Positions 44,527 to 52,726 of a stretch of 64,000 nt of DNA are shown piece by piece. Within the stretch, counting starts at the first letter, position 1. Each line of letters opens with the position of its first letter. Both the position numbers and the translations under genes were made by a program. The stretch is from Bacillota bacterium (lineage in GTDB: Bacteria > Bacillota_I > Bacilli_A > RF39 > UBA660): assembly GCA_023391185.1 (NCBI GenBank), contig JAEWBI010000037.1, forward strand, positions 1 to 64,000, read 5' to 3'. The notes beneath the pieces were generated by a model that was given only the letters and a program-made list of their open reading frames with translations, ran no database searches and was not told where the DNA came from.

Positions 44527-44683
44527 GCAATGATTTCAACTGGTGAGAAATGATAACACATATTTCACTTTTATAGTATTTAGAAGTTTCATGTGTTACG
44601 TGTTTCATCATTAATCTTCCAATGATAGTTTCAGCTAAATTTTTAGCTAATTCTTCAATCTCTTCATCTGAATATTTTTTCAC
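44516..44683 (-). CDS. Small minus-strand phage protein (55 aa)
   Basis: 55 residues from the GTG at 44683, 6 bp after GAGGTGA. Helical: KKYSDEEIEELAKNLAETII. Its own minus-strand promoter is visible at 44705-44713. The only minus-strand gene inside the early region, so it could be expressed in the lysogen or counteract the early transcript. Confidence 0.55.
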   Translation of the reverse strand: MKKYSDEEIEELAKNLAETIIGRLMMKHVTHETSKYYKSEICVIISHQLKSLLNQ

Positions 44684-44704
44684 AAAATTCACCTCGATAA
44701 AGAG

Positions 44705-44713
44705 ATTATACCA
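44705..44713 (-). promoter_or_regulatory. Extended -10 promoter for the minus-strand small gene
   Basis: On the minus strand TGG TATAAT, about 22 bp before the GTG start. Confidence 0.5.
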
Positions 44714-44862
44714 TGAAAAATAGTTAAAAAATACCCTTGAAAAATGCAAAAAGTATCCTAATAAAAAAATAGGTAGTTATGCCTTATAAAATAATAGCAA
44801 AGTAGATATTTAGTAGGTGCAATATAATGTTATGGTTATCTTGCATCCATAAAGGAGGAAAT

Positions 44863-45051
44863 ATGAGTTTAGAAGAGTTAAAAAAAGATAAAGAAATTTT
44901 ACCAAAAACATTAATAAATGAAATTAAAATATTTTTAAATAAGTATCCAAAAATTATTAAAGATATGAGTATTGATTATGAAACTATTGTCAGAAGTTTT
45001 CCTGATGGCAACATAGTTGATTTAGATATAAAAGTAGATATAAAAATATAG
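44863..45051 (+). CDS. Hypothetical early phage protein (62 aa)
   Basis: 62 residues from the ATG at 44863, set by AAAGGAGG just upstream; TATAAT at 44823-44828 may be a promoter, which rules out the upstream ATG at 44827. No motif recognised. Confidence 0.55.
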   Translation: MSLEELKKDKEILPKTLINEIKIFLNKYPKIIKDMSIDYETIVRSFPDGNIVDLDIKVDIKI

Positions 45052-45062
45052 GAGGAAATAAG

Positions 45063-45296
45063 ATGAGAGATACAGAAATGGAATATGTTAATGTTCCCAC
45101 TTATATAGAAAAATCAGTTAAAAAGTTATTTAAATTAAAGAATACTGAAAAGGAGTTAGTAATGCAAATAAAGGATTACATGACTACACACAATATTCCG
45201 ACAGAAACACCATTACAGCTATTAAAAAATATACCCGATGAAGAAGTAAACCCTAATCAAATGAAATTAGATATGGAAACAGGGGAAGTTAGATAA
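45063..45296 (+). CDS. Hypothetical early phage protein (77 aa)
   Basis: 77 residues, RBS AGGAGG. Starts MRDTEMEYVNVPTYIEKSVKKLFKLK; helical. Unknown. Confidence 0.55.
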   Translation: MRDTEMEYVNVPTYIEKSVKKLFKLKNTEKELVMQIKDYMTTHNIPTETPLQLLKNIPDEEVNPNQMKLDMETGEVR

Positions 45297-45320
45297 CTAT
45301 GACTAAGAAAGAAGAAACAA

Positions 45321-45752
45321 ATGATAAATAGAGCGCTTTTTAGTTTTAATAAAAATGGTGATGTTGAAAGATTAAAAGATTATGAGGTAATAGTCCAGCA
45401 TAAATATAAGGATGGTTTAGGATTAATTACTTATTGTTACAAAGCTTTAAATATGGAGGATGTAGAAAAAATAGCATCTAAACAAATACCAAAAGATTAT
45501 ATCATTATAAAAATTCAGGAAACGGGAATATCAAACAAAATTAAAGAGAAAAATATTCCATTAAAAAGACCAATAACAAGGAAAAAACACGATGATTATC
45601 ATCATGAATTAAATTTATCTAAAAATAAAGATAACAAAGTTTCTTCCGTTTTAATACCTTTGGAAGAATATAAAGAATTATTAATTACAAAAGGTATGTA
45701 TCAAGAACAAAATAGATGTAAAATTGTTGTTCAAATGCAGTCAAAAAAATAG
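45321..45752 (+). CDS. Hypothetical early phage protein (143 aa)
   Basis: 143 residues. Weak own RBS; a 10-codon mini-ORF at 45299-45331 with AGGGGAAG ahead overlaps this start and may couple its translation. Basic middle (IPLKRPITRKKHDDYHHE). Unknown. Confidence 0.5.
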   Translation: MINRALFSFNKNGDVERLKDYEVIVQHKYKDGLGLITYCYKALNMEDVEKIASKQIPKDYIIIKIQETGISNKIKEKNIPLKRPITRKKHDDYHHELNLSKNKDNKVSSVLIPLEEYKELLITKGMYQEQNRCKIVVQMQSKK

Positions 45753-45762
45753 GAGGTAAAAA

Positions 45763-45987
45763 ATGATAACGGAAAAAGAAAAAATTGAATTAGTAAAAGC
45801 ATTAACAGAAATGTTTACTAAATATAATTTAAAAGAAATTAATTGTAGTATTTATACATCTCATCCAATGAAAGACGGGAAAATTATTAATAAAGATTTG
45901 TTACATTTAAAGATAAAAGATAATCATGATTTTAAACTTGAAGATACTTATTTTGATACATTGGAGGATAGAATATGTTTGAAATAA
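45763..45987 (+). CDS. Hypothetical early phage protein (74 aa)
   Basis: 74 residues, RBS AGGAGGT. Overlaps the next gene by 13 bp. Unknown. Confidence 0.5.
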   Translation: MITEKEKIELVKALTEMFTKYNLKEINCSIYTSHPMKDGKIINKDLLHLKIKDNHDFKLEDTYFDTLEDRICLK

Positions 45988-46208
45988 ATAAAGACGGTAT
46001 ATTAACGTATTCAATTGAAAAAATCCATTTAAAGAAAGATGATGTTTTGTTATTTATGTATAATGGAGATTTAACTTCAGAACAACTTAAACACATGACT
46101 TTTAATGTCCCAGAAGTTTTGAAAAATAGAATATTATTAATTACTAATAAAATTAAAGTTGTCCATATAGATAACGAAATATCGGTAAATGAGACAGACA
46201 ATGAATGA
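45975..46208 (+). CDS. Hypothetical early phage protein (77 aa)
   Basis: 77 residues, RBS GGAGGAT inside the previous gene. Contains ITYSIEKIHLKKDDVLLFMY-like beta strands. Unknown. Confidence 0.5.
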   Translation: MFEINKDGILTYSIEKIHLKKDDVLLFMYNGDLTSEQLKHMTFNVPEVLKNRILLITNKIKVVHIDNEISVNETDNE

Positions 46209-46887
46209 ATCAAAATTAAAAGTAAGTAAAAAAATAATTCAAAAGATTAAAAATTTATTAGCTTTATCAAAAAATAATTCTAATCAAAATGAAGCTTATA
46301 ATTCAATGTTACTAGCACAAAAATTAATGATGAAATATAAGATTGAGATATCTGAATTAGAATTAGAAGATAAAGAAGGTATTGTTGAGCAAATATATAA
46401 TACAAAAAAAGGAATATGGCGAAAGTTATTAATTAAAGAAATATCAGTTAATTTCAATTGTGATGTCTATTTGAGAGGTAATGTCATTATCATTATGGGA
46501 ACACCAGAAGATATAGAGATAACAAAAATAATGTATGAATACTCAGAAGAACAAGTAATTTTACAATTTAAAGCACTTTTAAAAGATGAATATGATTTAG
46601 GTTCTTCTGATATTAAATATAGAAATATGCTCTTTAGAAGTTATGCTTATGGCTTTATAACTGGCTTAGATTTGAAGTTTAAAGAACAAAAACAAAAATA
46701 TCAAGATGAGTGGGGATTAGTACTAGTAAATAAAGATTTAGAAGATTATAGAGAATCAAAACAAATCAAAAAAACTAGAACATATAACACTTCTGATATA
46801 GATAGATATGCCAGTAGAAAAGGTCAAAATGACGGATATAATATGTCTAATCCAAATGTAATTGAAAACAAATCGGAGGTACATTAA
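46201..46887 (+). CDS. DUF2786-domain protein
   Basis: 228 residues from the ATG at 46201; an in-frame ATG at 46189 is equally possible, neither has a clear RBS. N-terminal DUF2786 helices: KIKNLLALSKNNSNQNEAYNS...LLAQKLMMKYKI. The middle (IWRKLLIKEISVNFNCDVYL) and C-terminal part match the companion domain usual in phage proteins. Role unknown. Confidence 0.75.
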   Translation: MNESKLKVSKKIIQKIKNLLALSKNNSNQNEAYNSMLLAQKLMMKYKIEISELELEDKEGIVEQIYNTKKGIWRKLLIKEISVNFNCDVYLRGNVIIIMGTPEDIEITKIMYEYSEEQVILQFKALLKDEYDLGSSDIKYRNMLFRSYAYGFITGLDLKFKEQKQKYQDEWGLVLVNKDLEDYRESKQIKKTRTYNTSDIDRYASRKGQNDGYNMSNPNVIENKSEVH

Positions 46888-46888
46888 A

Positions 46889-47122
46889 ATGTTTGAGTTA
46901 GAATCAAAAATAAAATATGATATTCAAATGATACAAGATGCAGGAAATGATTTATCAGAATACATTGTTGTTCTTAATGGCAAAAAGTATTTTAAAACTG
47001 GTGATTATAACGTTTATGGTGTTCCGATCGTATTTGATTTAGATGCACCTATTGAATTTGAATTTATTGTAATAAATAAAATTGAATATAAAAATATCAA
47101 AAAAAATAAAAAGGAGGTTTAA
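46889..47122 (+). CDS. Hypothetical phage protein (77 aa)
   Basis: 77 residues from the ATG at 46889 (CGGAGGT ahead). Mostly predicted beta in the second half. Unknown. Confidence 0.5.
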   Translation: MFELESKIKYDIQMIQDAGNDLSEYIVVLNGKKYFKTGDYNVYGVPIVFDLDAPIEFEFIVINKIEYKNIKKNKKEV

Positions 47123-47123
47123 T

Positions 47124-47396
47124 ATGTATGGATTTTTAACGTTGCAAGACGCAGAAAAATTATACAATGATGGTTTTGCTATTATTTGTGATGCTGATAG
47201 CGAAAACGCATTTATAAAAAATGATGAATTAGAATATGCTGAATATTTAGCATCTAAAGTAGACGTAATTACTGAGATATTTAGTAATATAGGCAAGACT
47301 TTTTTAAATGCATTTGGTAAAGCATTTATTTCAGTAGGACAAGCTTTAACTAATGTAGGTAAGTCTTTAGTTTGTGAAGAAAGCGAGGATAACTAA
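47124..47396 (+). CDS. Hypothetical phage protein (90 aa)
   Basis: 90 residues from the ATG at 47124, after AAGGAGG; an open frame upstream lacks a start signal. The C-terminal half is an amphipathic stretch (ITEIFSNIGKTFLNAFGKAF, then AFISVGQALTNVGKSL) which may touch membranes. Unknown. Confidence 0.5.
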   Translation: MYGFLTLQDAEKLYNDGFAIICDADSENAFIKNDELEYAEYLASKVDVITEIFSNIGKTFLNAFGKAFISVGQALTNVGKSLVCEESEDN

Positions 47397-47397
47397 T

Positions 47398-47475
47398 ATG
47401 GATAATATATATATCACTATAATTATATGTATAACTTTAATTATACTTAGTGTTCTACAAAAATTAAAGAAGTAG
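47398..47475 (+). CDS. Tiny membrane peptide (25 aa)
   Basis: 25 residues: MDNIYITIIICITLIILSVL then basic QKLKK. GAGGAT lies 7 bp ahead. One membrane helix; real translation is uncertain. Confidence 0.35.
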   Translation: MDNIYITIIICITLIILSVLQKLKK

Positions 47476-47483
47476 GTGATGGT

Positions 47484-48269
47484 ATGAATGAAAAAAAATA
47501 TTATTGGATAAAGCTAAAAGATAATTTTTTTGGAAGAGATGAAATTGATTTCTTACTTTCTCAAAAGAATGGATGTGAATATATAGTCTTATATCAAATG
47601 TTATGTTTAAATACATGCAATAACGATGGAAGATTGGAATCAAAGATAGGCGAGGCAATAATTCCTTATAATCCTGAAAAAATATCTAGAGATACAAAAT
47701 TCTTTGATGTTGATACAGTAATAGTTGCACTTGAATTGTATAAGAAATTAGGATTGATATACGAAGGTGATGATAAAGTTCTTAAAATATCTCAATTTGA
47801 TAACTTAGTAGGTAGTGAAACAAAATACGCGGAGAAAATGAGAAAATATCGCGAAAAATTAGGAAACAAGCCGAAAGAAATAGGCTACAATGTAACCGAC
47901 AATGTAACCTACAATGTCCGACAAGATAAAGAGATAGATAAAGAGATAGATAAAGAGATAGATAAAGATATTATTCTAACGAATAATACTATATATGATT
48001 TTTTAGAAAATAATTTTGGTCGTACTATTAGTCCCATTGAATATGAAAAAATAAATTGTTGGATTCAAGAATTTAATGAAGAATTTGTTAAGCATGCAAT
48101 TCAAACAGCAGTATTTTCAAATGTTAAGACTTTTAAGTATGTTGAAGGTATTTTGAAAAATTGGAAAGCTAATGGATTTAAAACTATCCAAGATATAAAA
48201 GAAAGAGAAGCTGTAATATCGAAACCTGTTGAATTAGAAGAAGAATATGATTGGTTGAATGAGGATTAG
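47484..48269 (+). CDS. Phage replisome organizer / DnaD-domain replication initiator
   Basis: 261 residues. N-terminal phage replisome organizer domain (YYWIKLKDNFFGRDEIDFLLS, then the winged helix with EYIVLYQMLCL) and a C-terminal DnaD/DnaB-II domain (about 165-240, TISPIEYEKINCWIQEFNEEFV, FKYVEGILKNWKANG). It binds the phage origin and recruits host helicase loader in relatives. The linker (about 132-163) is made of tetrapeptide repeats, (Y/D)NVT then DKEI. No DnaC-like loader follows it. Confidence 0.85.
   Translation: MNEKKYYWIKLKDNFFGRDEIDFLLSQKNGCEYIVLYQMLCLNTCNNDGRLESKIGEAIIPYNPEKISRDTKFFDVDTVIVALELYKKLGLIYEGDDKVLKISQFDNLVGSETKYAEKMRKYREKLGNKPKEIGYNVTDNVTYNVRQDKEIDKEIDKEIDKDIILTNNTIYDFLENNFGRTISPIEYEKINCWIQEFNEEFVKHAIQTAVFSNVKTFKYVEGILKNWKANGFKTIQDIKEREAVISKPVELEEEYDWLNED
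47925..47970 (+). repeat. 12-bp tandem repeats in the DnaD linker
   Basis: GATAAAGAGATA three times (47925-47960) plus a partial copy; encodes DKEI repeats. Directly before it, at about 47886-47920, a second 12-bp unit encodes (Y/D)NVT. Confidence 0.85.
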
Positions 48270-48278
48270 GTGATAAAG

Positions 48279-48683
48279 ATGACAATTAAAGATTTATCAG
48301 AATACTCTGCTATTTCAAAACAAGTATTTCAGCTTACTCAAAAGATAAAGGAACTTGAAGATAATCCTATAAGTACACCAACTATAACAGGTATGCCTTC
48401 TTCAAATCAAATTTCAAATCCAACTGAATCAATGGCTACTAAAATAATCAAATTAAAAGATATATTAAATAATAAATTATTAAAACTTTTAGATGAAGAA
48501 ATAGCCGTTGAAAGATTTATATCAACTATTTCAGATAAAGAAATTCAAACAATGATACGAATGCGATTTTTAAATTTATGTGATTGGAAAGATATAGGTA
48601 AAGAATTTCATTGTGATAGAACGACCGTCTATTACAAAATTAAAAGGTATCTAGAAAAACACGCAATTAAAGGAGGTATGTGA
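48279..48683 (+). CDS. Phage late regulator, sigma-70 region 4-like (ArpU/DUF1492 type)
   Basis: 134 residues from the ATG at 48279 (AGGTGAT ahead). A coiled N-terminal part and a C-terminal helix-turn-helix: IQTMIRMRFLNLCDWKDIGKEF, then HCDRTTVYYKIKRYLEKH. ArpU/RinA-type proteins at this map position switch on the packaging and structural genes. The repeated cassettes at 49775 and 52619 are candidate targets (inference). Confidence 0.75.
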   Translation: MTIKDLSEYSAISKQVFQLTQKIKELEDNPISTPTITGMPSSNQISNPTESMATKIIKLKDILNNKLLKLLDEEIAVERFISTISDKEIQTMIRMRFLNLCDWKDIGKEFHCDRTTVYYKIKRYLEKHAIKGGM

Positions 48684-48684
48684 T

Positions 48685-48873
48685 TTGAATCAATACACAG
48701 GTTATAATGATTATTTTGATAAAAAGATATGTGTTGGTGATACTGTAGTTGCAGGAACTAAATATGTTGTTATAAATGATAATGGAATATATAAATTAAG
48801 TGGTAGTGGATGCTTAAATGAATTTGAATTAAAATATTTGCATGACCTACTTAGTAAAGAAGTTGAAGCATAA
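48685..48873 (+). CDS. Hypothetical phage protein (62 aa, TTG start)
   Basis: 62 residues from a TTG 7 bp after AAAGGAGG. Contains NDYFDKKICVGDTVV and SGCLNEFELKYL, similar to small SH3-like phage proteins; unknown. Confidence 0.5.
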   Translation: MNQYTGYNDYFDKKICVGDTVVAGTKYVVINDNGIYKLSGSGCLNEFELKYLHDLLSKEVEA

Positions 48874-48874
48874 T

Positions 48875-49168
48875 ATGAAAACTAAAATTAAACAACCTCT
48901 ATTTTCAAAAAAAACTTTAGATATTATAATTAATATTCCAATCTATTTTAAATTACTAAAAAGATGCAACTATTTAGAAAATGAAGTTGATGTATTAAAA
49001 ACTGTAATTAAAGATGATTTATATAAAGAGTTTATGAAAAAGTATAATGAGCCACTAGAAAATCAACGATTAAAAGAGAATGATAAAAATTTAAGATTAA
49101 AAATCAAACAATTAAAATTACAACGTGATGAAGCAATAGCAAAATCAACTGAAAAGGTGAAAAAATGA
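48875..49168 (+). CDS. Coiled-coil phage protein (97 aa)
   Basis: 97 residues from the ATG at 48875. Basic; long coiled coil (about 35-95). RBS weak. Overlaps the next start by 4 bp. Confidence 0.5.
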   Translation: MKTKIKQPLFSKKTLDIIINIPIYFKLLKRCNYLENEVDVLKTVIKDDLYKEFMKKYNEPLENQRLKENDKNLRLKIKQLKLQRDEAIAKSTEKVKK

Positions 49169-49362
49169 AATGTAAAAGTTGCAAGTATTTATATTTTATA
49201 AAAGGCAATGGTTCTCCATCAAGATATTACTGTAGCAATGAGATATTATTTCAAAAAAAACATTGCGGTTCTGTATTAATAAGTAGATGTGATAGACATT
49301 CTAATGAATTAAAAATTAAAAGTAGTCCTAATTGGTGTCCTTTGAAAGAAGGAAGTAAATGA
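49165..49362 (+). CDS. Cys-rich zinc-finger-like protein (65 aa)
   Basis: 65 residues, seven Cys: MKCKSCKYLYF, YYCSN, HCGS, SRCDRH, NWCPL. Typical of small zinc-binding phage proteins. RBS AAAAGGTGA. Confidence 0.55.
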   Translation: MKCKSCKYLYFIKGNGSPSRYYCSNEILFQKKHCGSVLISRCDRHSNELKIKSSPNWCPLKEGSK

Positions 49363-49550
49363 ACATAAAAGAATCAATGATTATCTTATTTAATTCATTC
49401 ATTATTATATTTCTAATATTTATATGTATTTTAGGTATTCTATTATTTGGAAAATTGCTTCATAATGAATGTTATCTAAGTAAAACAGGATATTTAATTT
49501 GTGATTATCAAGGCGACAATTTAGAAAAAGAGGTTGATGCAAATGAATAA
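49359..49550 (+). CDS. Small membrane protein (63 aa)
   Basis: 63 residues, one long hydrophobic helix (about 7-32) and a Cys-containing tail. Overlaps both neighbours by a few bases. Unknown. Confidence 0.5.
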   Translation: MNIKESMIILFNSFIIIFLIFICILGILLFGKLLHNECYLSKTGYLICDYQGDNLEKEVDANE

Positions 49551-49719
49551 ATATCATTTTGAATCATATATATACTTTTCTATCAAAGATATATCACTAG
49601 GAATAAATATATTTAGTGATAAAAGATTAGTGTATGGTACAAAAGGAAGAGTTACAGGAATAGAAGTTAATTTATTATTCTTTCATTTTAAAATTGGAAT
49701 AGTTAGGAGTGGATTTTAA
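49543..49719 (+). CDS. Hypothetical phage protein (58 aa)
   Basis: 58 residues from the ATG at 49543 (AAAGAGG ahead). Beta-rich. Last gene before the first promoter-attenuator cassette. Confidence 0.5.
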   Translation: MNKYHFESYIYFSIKDISLGINIFSDKRLVYGTKGRVTGIEVNLLFFHFKIGIVRSGF

Positions 49720-49774
49720 TAAGAAGTTAAGAATAATAGATGTATTGTTAAGTGTAACTAATGTATAAATCACA

Positions 49775-49865
49775 AGTTTCACATATTACACACGAGATAT
49801 GTGTTATAGTGTAAATGTAAAATAGTGAATTCAAAAACAAACAGTAAAATGTTTGTTTTTTGTTG
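49775..49865 (+). repeat. Promoter-attenuator cassette, copy 1 (before HNH)
   Basis: Shares with copy 2 the blocks ACACGAGATATGTG, TATAGTGTAA and AACAAACAGTAAAATGTTTG. It holds an inverted repeat, an extended -10 (TGT TATAGT, 49802-49810) and a terminator hairpin at 49835-49861 before the HNH RBS. Confidence 0.75.
49835..49861 (+). terminator. Attenuator-like terminator in cassette copy 1
   Basis: Arms AAACAAACA (49835-49843) and TGTTTGTTT (49850-49858), loop GTAAAA, T run. Confidence 0.7.
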
Positions 49866-49877
49866 CGAGGGGAATAT

Positions 49878-50303
49878 ATGTTAAAAAGTTGCGGTAGATG
49901 TGGTGGAATCCATGATGCTAATTATACTTGTTATAAAGGTAAGAGTAATAATAAATATACTAAAGCAGATATGTTTAGAAAGTCTTATTCATGGCTAAAA
50001 AAGAGTACAAATATAAAAGAAAGAGATAAGTATTTATGTAGATGTTGTATATCAAATATATATAATACTACTAATATTTATAACTTTAATAAACTTGAAG
50101 CACATCATATAGTACCAATAAATGAAGATTACTCAAAAAGGTTAGATGATGATAACTTAGTCACTCTTTGTTGTTACCATCATAAGCTTGCGGATAATAA
50201 TATTATTCCTAGAAAAATATTGACCTTACTAACTGATGAGAACTGTAATTTTAAAGAAGTTCAAGACCTAGAGGTACATAATAATACCCCCCCACTTTGT
50301 TGA
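49878..50303 (+). CDS. HNH endonuclease
   Basis: 141 residues from the ATG at 49878 (GAGGGGAA ahead). N-terminal CxxC (KSCGRCGG), then an HNH fold: YLCRCC, EAHHIVPI, DDDNLVTLCCYHHKLAD. Phage HNH enzymes beside the terminase assist DNA packaging, mostly in cos-type phages. The gene ends in a run of seven C. Confidence 0.9.
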   Translation: MLKSCGRCGGIHDANYTCYKGKSNNKYTKADMFRKSYSWLKKSTNIKERDKYLCRCCISNIYNTTNIYNFNKLEAHHIVPINEDYSKRLDDDNLVTLCCYHHKLADNNIIPRKILTLLTDENCNFKEVQDLEVHNNTPPLC

Positions 50304-50314
50304 GGGGATTTTTT
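50290..50314 (+). terminator. C/G hairpin with T run after HNH
   Basis: CCCC (50290-50293) pairs with GGGG (50304-50307), then A and six T. It is part of a seven-C run (50287-50293) of the kind often seen near cos in HNH-terminase regions. Confidence 0.45.
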
Positions 50315-50409
50315 ATTACTTAATCTAGACCTACTCACAAGTTTCGAATACAAAAAATGCCCAAAATGAAATTTGGAATCAAAAATAAAAAAGAAAAGAG
50401 GTGATAAAG

Positions 50410-50868
50410 ATGGGGAGACCTGCAAAAGCAATTGATGCAAATTCACAAAAAATGAGTAAAGAGGATAGAAAAAAAAGAGAAGAAGTTGAAAAAGATTTAA
50501 GGGGAGATAATAGTAAGTTAAAACCTTTTAAATATCTAAATAAAAGACAGAGACAAATATTTAAGTTTATTTTAGAAAACTTGAATGTCAAACTTCTAGG
50601 TAATTTAGATGTCTATGTTTTAAATCAAACTGCAATAACAATTGAAAGGTTAGAAACGATCGAAAAAAAATGTAATGATGATATTGACCTATTATTAAAT
50701 ACAAATTTCAAATCCATGAGAGACATGTATTCAAAAGATTTCTTTAGATGCTGTAACGAACTATCGTTATCACCACAATCAAGAGCTAAAATTTCTATTG
50801 CCTCAGTACCACCACAAAAAAAGACATTGATGGATATGCTAAGTGATGACGAGGATGATGGTGAATGA
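50410..50868 (+). CDS. Terminase small subunit, P27 family
   Basis: 152 residues from the ATG at 50410 (GAGGTGAT ahead). Starts MGRPAKAI, basic N-terminus, helices RQRQIFKFILENL, and the family end SLSPQSRAKISIA. It recognises phage DNA ends and feeds the motor. Overlaps terL by 4 bp. Confidence 0.88.
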   Translation: MGRPAKAIDANSQKMSKEDRKKREEVEKDLRGDNSKLKPFKYLNKRQRQIFKFILENLNVKLLGNLDVYVLNQTAITIERLETIEKKCNDDIDLLLNTNFKSMRDMYSKDFFRCCNELSLSPQSRAKISIASVPPQKKTLMDMLSDDEDDGE

Positions 50869-52616
50869 TACAGAATCATCCTAGTTATGTTTATGCTAAG
50901 TTGGTCGTTGAAGGCAAATTAAAACCACCTGAGTTATTTTACGAATTAAATGGTGAGAAAAAAGTAATATCACCAAAATATGTAAAAAAACAATGTAAGG
51001 TATTTTTAGATATAGCAGATAATAAATCAGATAAATACATGATTAATGAAAAGCGAGTAGGAAAGATTGATAAGATATGCAAGATATTAGTTATGGCAAA
51101 AGGTATCAAAGCTAGAGAAAAGATATACGATGCCCTAGCAGGATATCAGTGGTTATTGATAGTAGCTAGTTTATGTACTGTTTATAGAGATGATAAAAAG
51201 AAAAGAAGATATGAAACAGTTATTTTAGAGATATGTAGAAAAAATGGAAAAACATTTATTGTTGCCTTTTTATTTTTACTTCTTTTTTATTTAGAACCTA
51301 AATATTCAAGATTCTTTAGTGTTGCTCCAGATGGTGCGTTAGCAAAAGAAATAAAGCAAGCATTAGAACCACTTATAAAAGCTAATATAGATGTCTTTGA
51401 AGATGGGGAGTTTAAAATATTAAGAGATAGTATTAAACATTTACCAACTGAAACGGTTTATACACCACTTAATTATTCTACTTCAAGAATGGATGGCAAA
51501 GAGCCAACAATTTTTATTGCTGATGAAGTTGGAGCATTACCAAGCCCTTATGCAGTTGAAGCAATGAGGTCAGGGCAATTACTTGTAGTAAATAAATTAG
51601 GTTTTATAATTTCAACGAAATATCCAACAATTGATAATCCATTAGAAGATGAAGTAAAGTATGTAAAAAAAGTGTTAGATGGAATTATAGAAGATGAAAC
51701 AATATTTGCACTACTATATGAACCTGACGAAACAAAGGACTGGACAACTGATGATAATATAATTTTACAATCAAATCCACTAGCCTTAGAATTAGAAGTT
51801 GTATACAAAGATTTAATATCCAAAAGAAAAAAAGCAATTGAAAGAGAATCATTACGTGAAAATTTTTTGACAAAGCATTGTAATATTATTTATCAAGGGG
51901 CAGGTACTGAATCATTTATTGATGTTAGTGAAGTTCAAAAATGTAAGGTTGAAAAAATAGATTGGACTGGTAGAAGTGTATATCTTGGAGTCGATCTAGC
52001 GATGACAAATGATAATTGTTCTGTTGCTATGGCATCAGAAGCTGATGATAAGATATTAGCTGATGTAATTGCTTTTATTCCAGAAGGACGAATAGAAGAA
52101 AAGAATCAATTTGAAAAGATTAATTATTATGAATTTATTAATGCTCTAAAATGTATTGCTTGTGGTGATAAGACAGTAGACTATAAAGTCATAGAAGATT
52201 TTGTATTTAAAATAGAAGAAAAATATGATGTTACAGTTATGGGAATAGGATATGATAGATATAATGCCCTATCATCAGCACAAAAATGGGAATCAGGTTC
52301 TAGAATAGATGGAGTTGATTATCATGGATATACTGCAGTTCAAATTAGACAACATAGTGATACACTTCACCCACCGACTAAATTACTATACGAAAAAATA
52401 ATGGATGGAAAGTTTGAATACGAAGAGAATAAATTATTAGAGATTAATTTTCAAAATGCGAAATGCACGTATGATACAAACATGAATAGATATGTCAATA
52501 AAAAGAAATCTAATGGAAAAGTAGATATGGTAATTTCACTTATAAATGCTACTTATTTATTACAACAAGAAGTATTTTTAGGTAACGGTAATTTCTTTGT
52601 TCAAGTTATAGAATAA
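50865..52616 (+). CDS. Terminase large subunit
   Basis: 583 residues. Packaging ATPase and nuclease. ATPase motifs: AGYQWLLIVA, ILEICRKNGKTFIVAF (Walker A-like), TIFIADEVGAL (Walker B). Nuclease part: YLGVDLAMTNDNCSVAMA, GIGYDRYNA, VDMVISLINATYL. Terminase_1/P27-type. Followed by the second cassette and then the portal gene. Confidence 0.95.
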   Translation: MIQNHPSYVYAKLVVEGKLKPPELFYELNGEKKVISPKYVKKQCKVFLDIADNKSDKYMINEKRVGKIDKICKILVMAKGIKAREKIYDALAGYQWLLIVASLCTVYRDDKKKRRYETVILEICRKNGKTFIVAFLFLLLFYLEPKYSRFFSVAPDGALAKEIKQALEPLIKANIDVFEDGEFKILRDSIKHLPTETVYTPLNYSTSRMDGKEPTIFIADEVGALPSPYAVEAMRSGQLLVVNKLGFIISTKYPTIDNPLEDEVKYVKKVLDGIIEDETIFALLYEPDETKDWTTDDNIILQSNPLALELEVVYKDLISKRKKAIERESLRENFLTKHCNIIYQGAGTESFIDVSEVQKCKVEKIDWTGRSVYLGVDLAMTNDNCSVAMASEADDKILADVIAFIPEGRIEEKNQFEKINYYEFINALKCIACGDKTVDYKVIEDFVFKIEEKYDVTVMGIGYDRYNALSSAQKWESGSRIDGVDYHGYTAVQIRQHSDTLHPPTKLLYEKIMDGKFEYEENKLLEINFQNAKCTYDTNMNRYVNKKKSNGKVDMVISLINATYLLQQEVFLGNGNFFVQVIE

Positions 52617-52618
52617 AC

Positions 52619-52710
52619 TTTCACACTATTCACACGAGATATGTGATATAGTGTAAGTGTAGAAAAAACGAAATAAGAAACAAACAGTAAAATGTTTGTT
52701 TTTTTGTTGT
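52619..52710 (+). repeat. Promoter-attenuator cassette, copy 2 (before portal)
   Basis: A long inverted repeat (ACACTAT 52623-52629 with ATAGTGT 52648-52654, inner CACA/TGTG), extended -10 TGA TATAGT (52644-52652), and a terminator hairpin at 52678-52705. It fills the terL-portal gap. Confidence 0.75.
52678..52705 (+). terminator. Attenuator-like terminator in cassette copy 2
   Basis: Arms AAACAAACA (52678-52686) and TGTTTGTTT (52693-52701), loop GTAAAA, T run to 52705. Confidence 0.75.
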
Positions 52711-52726
52711 TAGGAGGTGATTAAAA

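Noticed and set aside
47886..47970. Short regular repeats that might be a CRISPR array
   Set aside because: Units are 12 bp, in frame, without spacers, and encode tetrapeptide repeats. No cas genes in the window.
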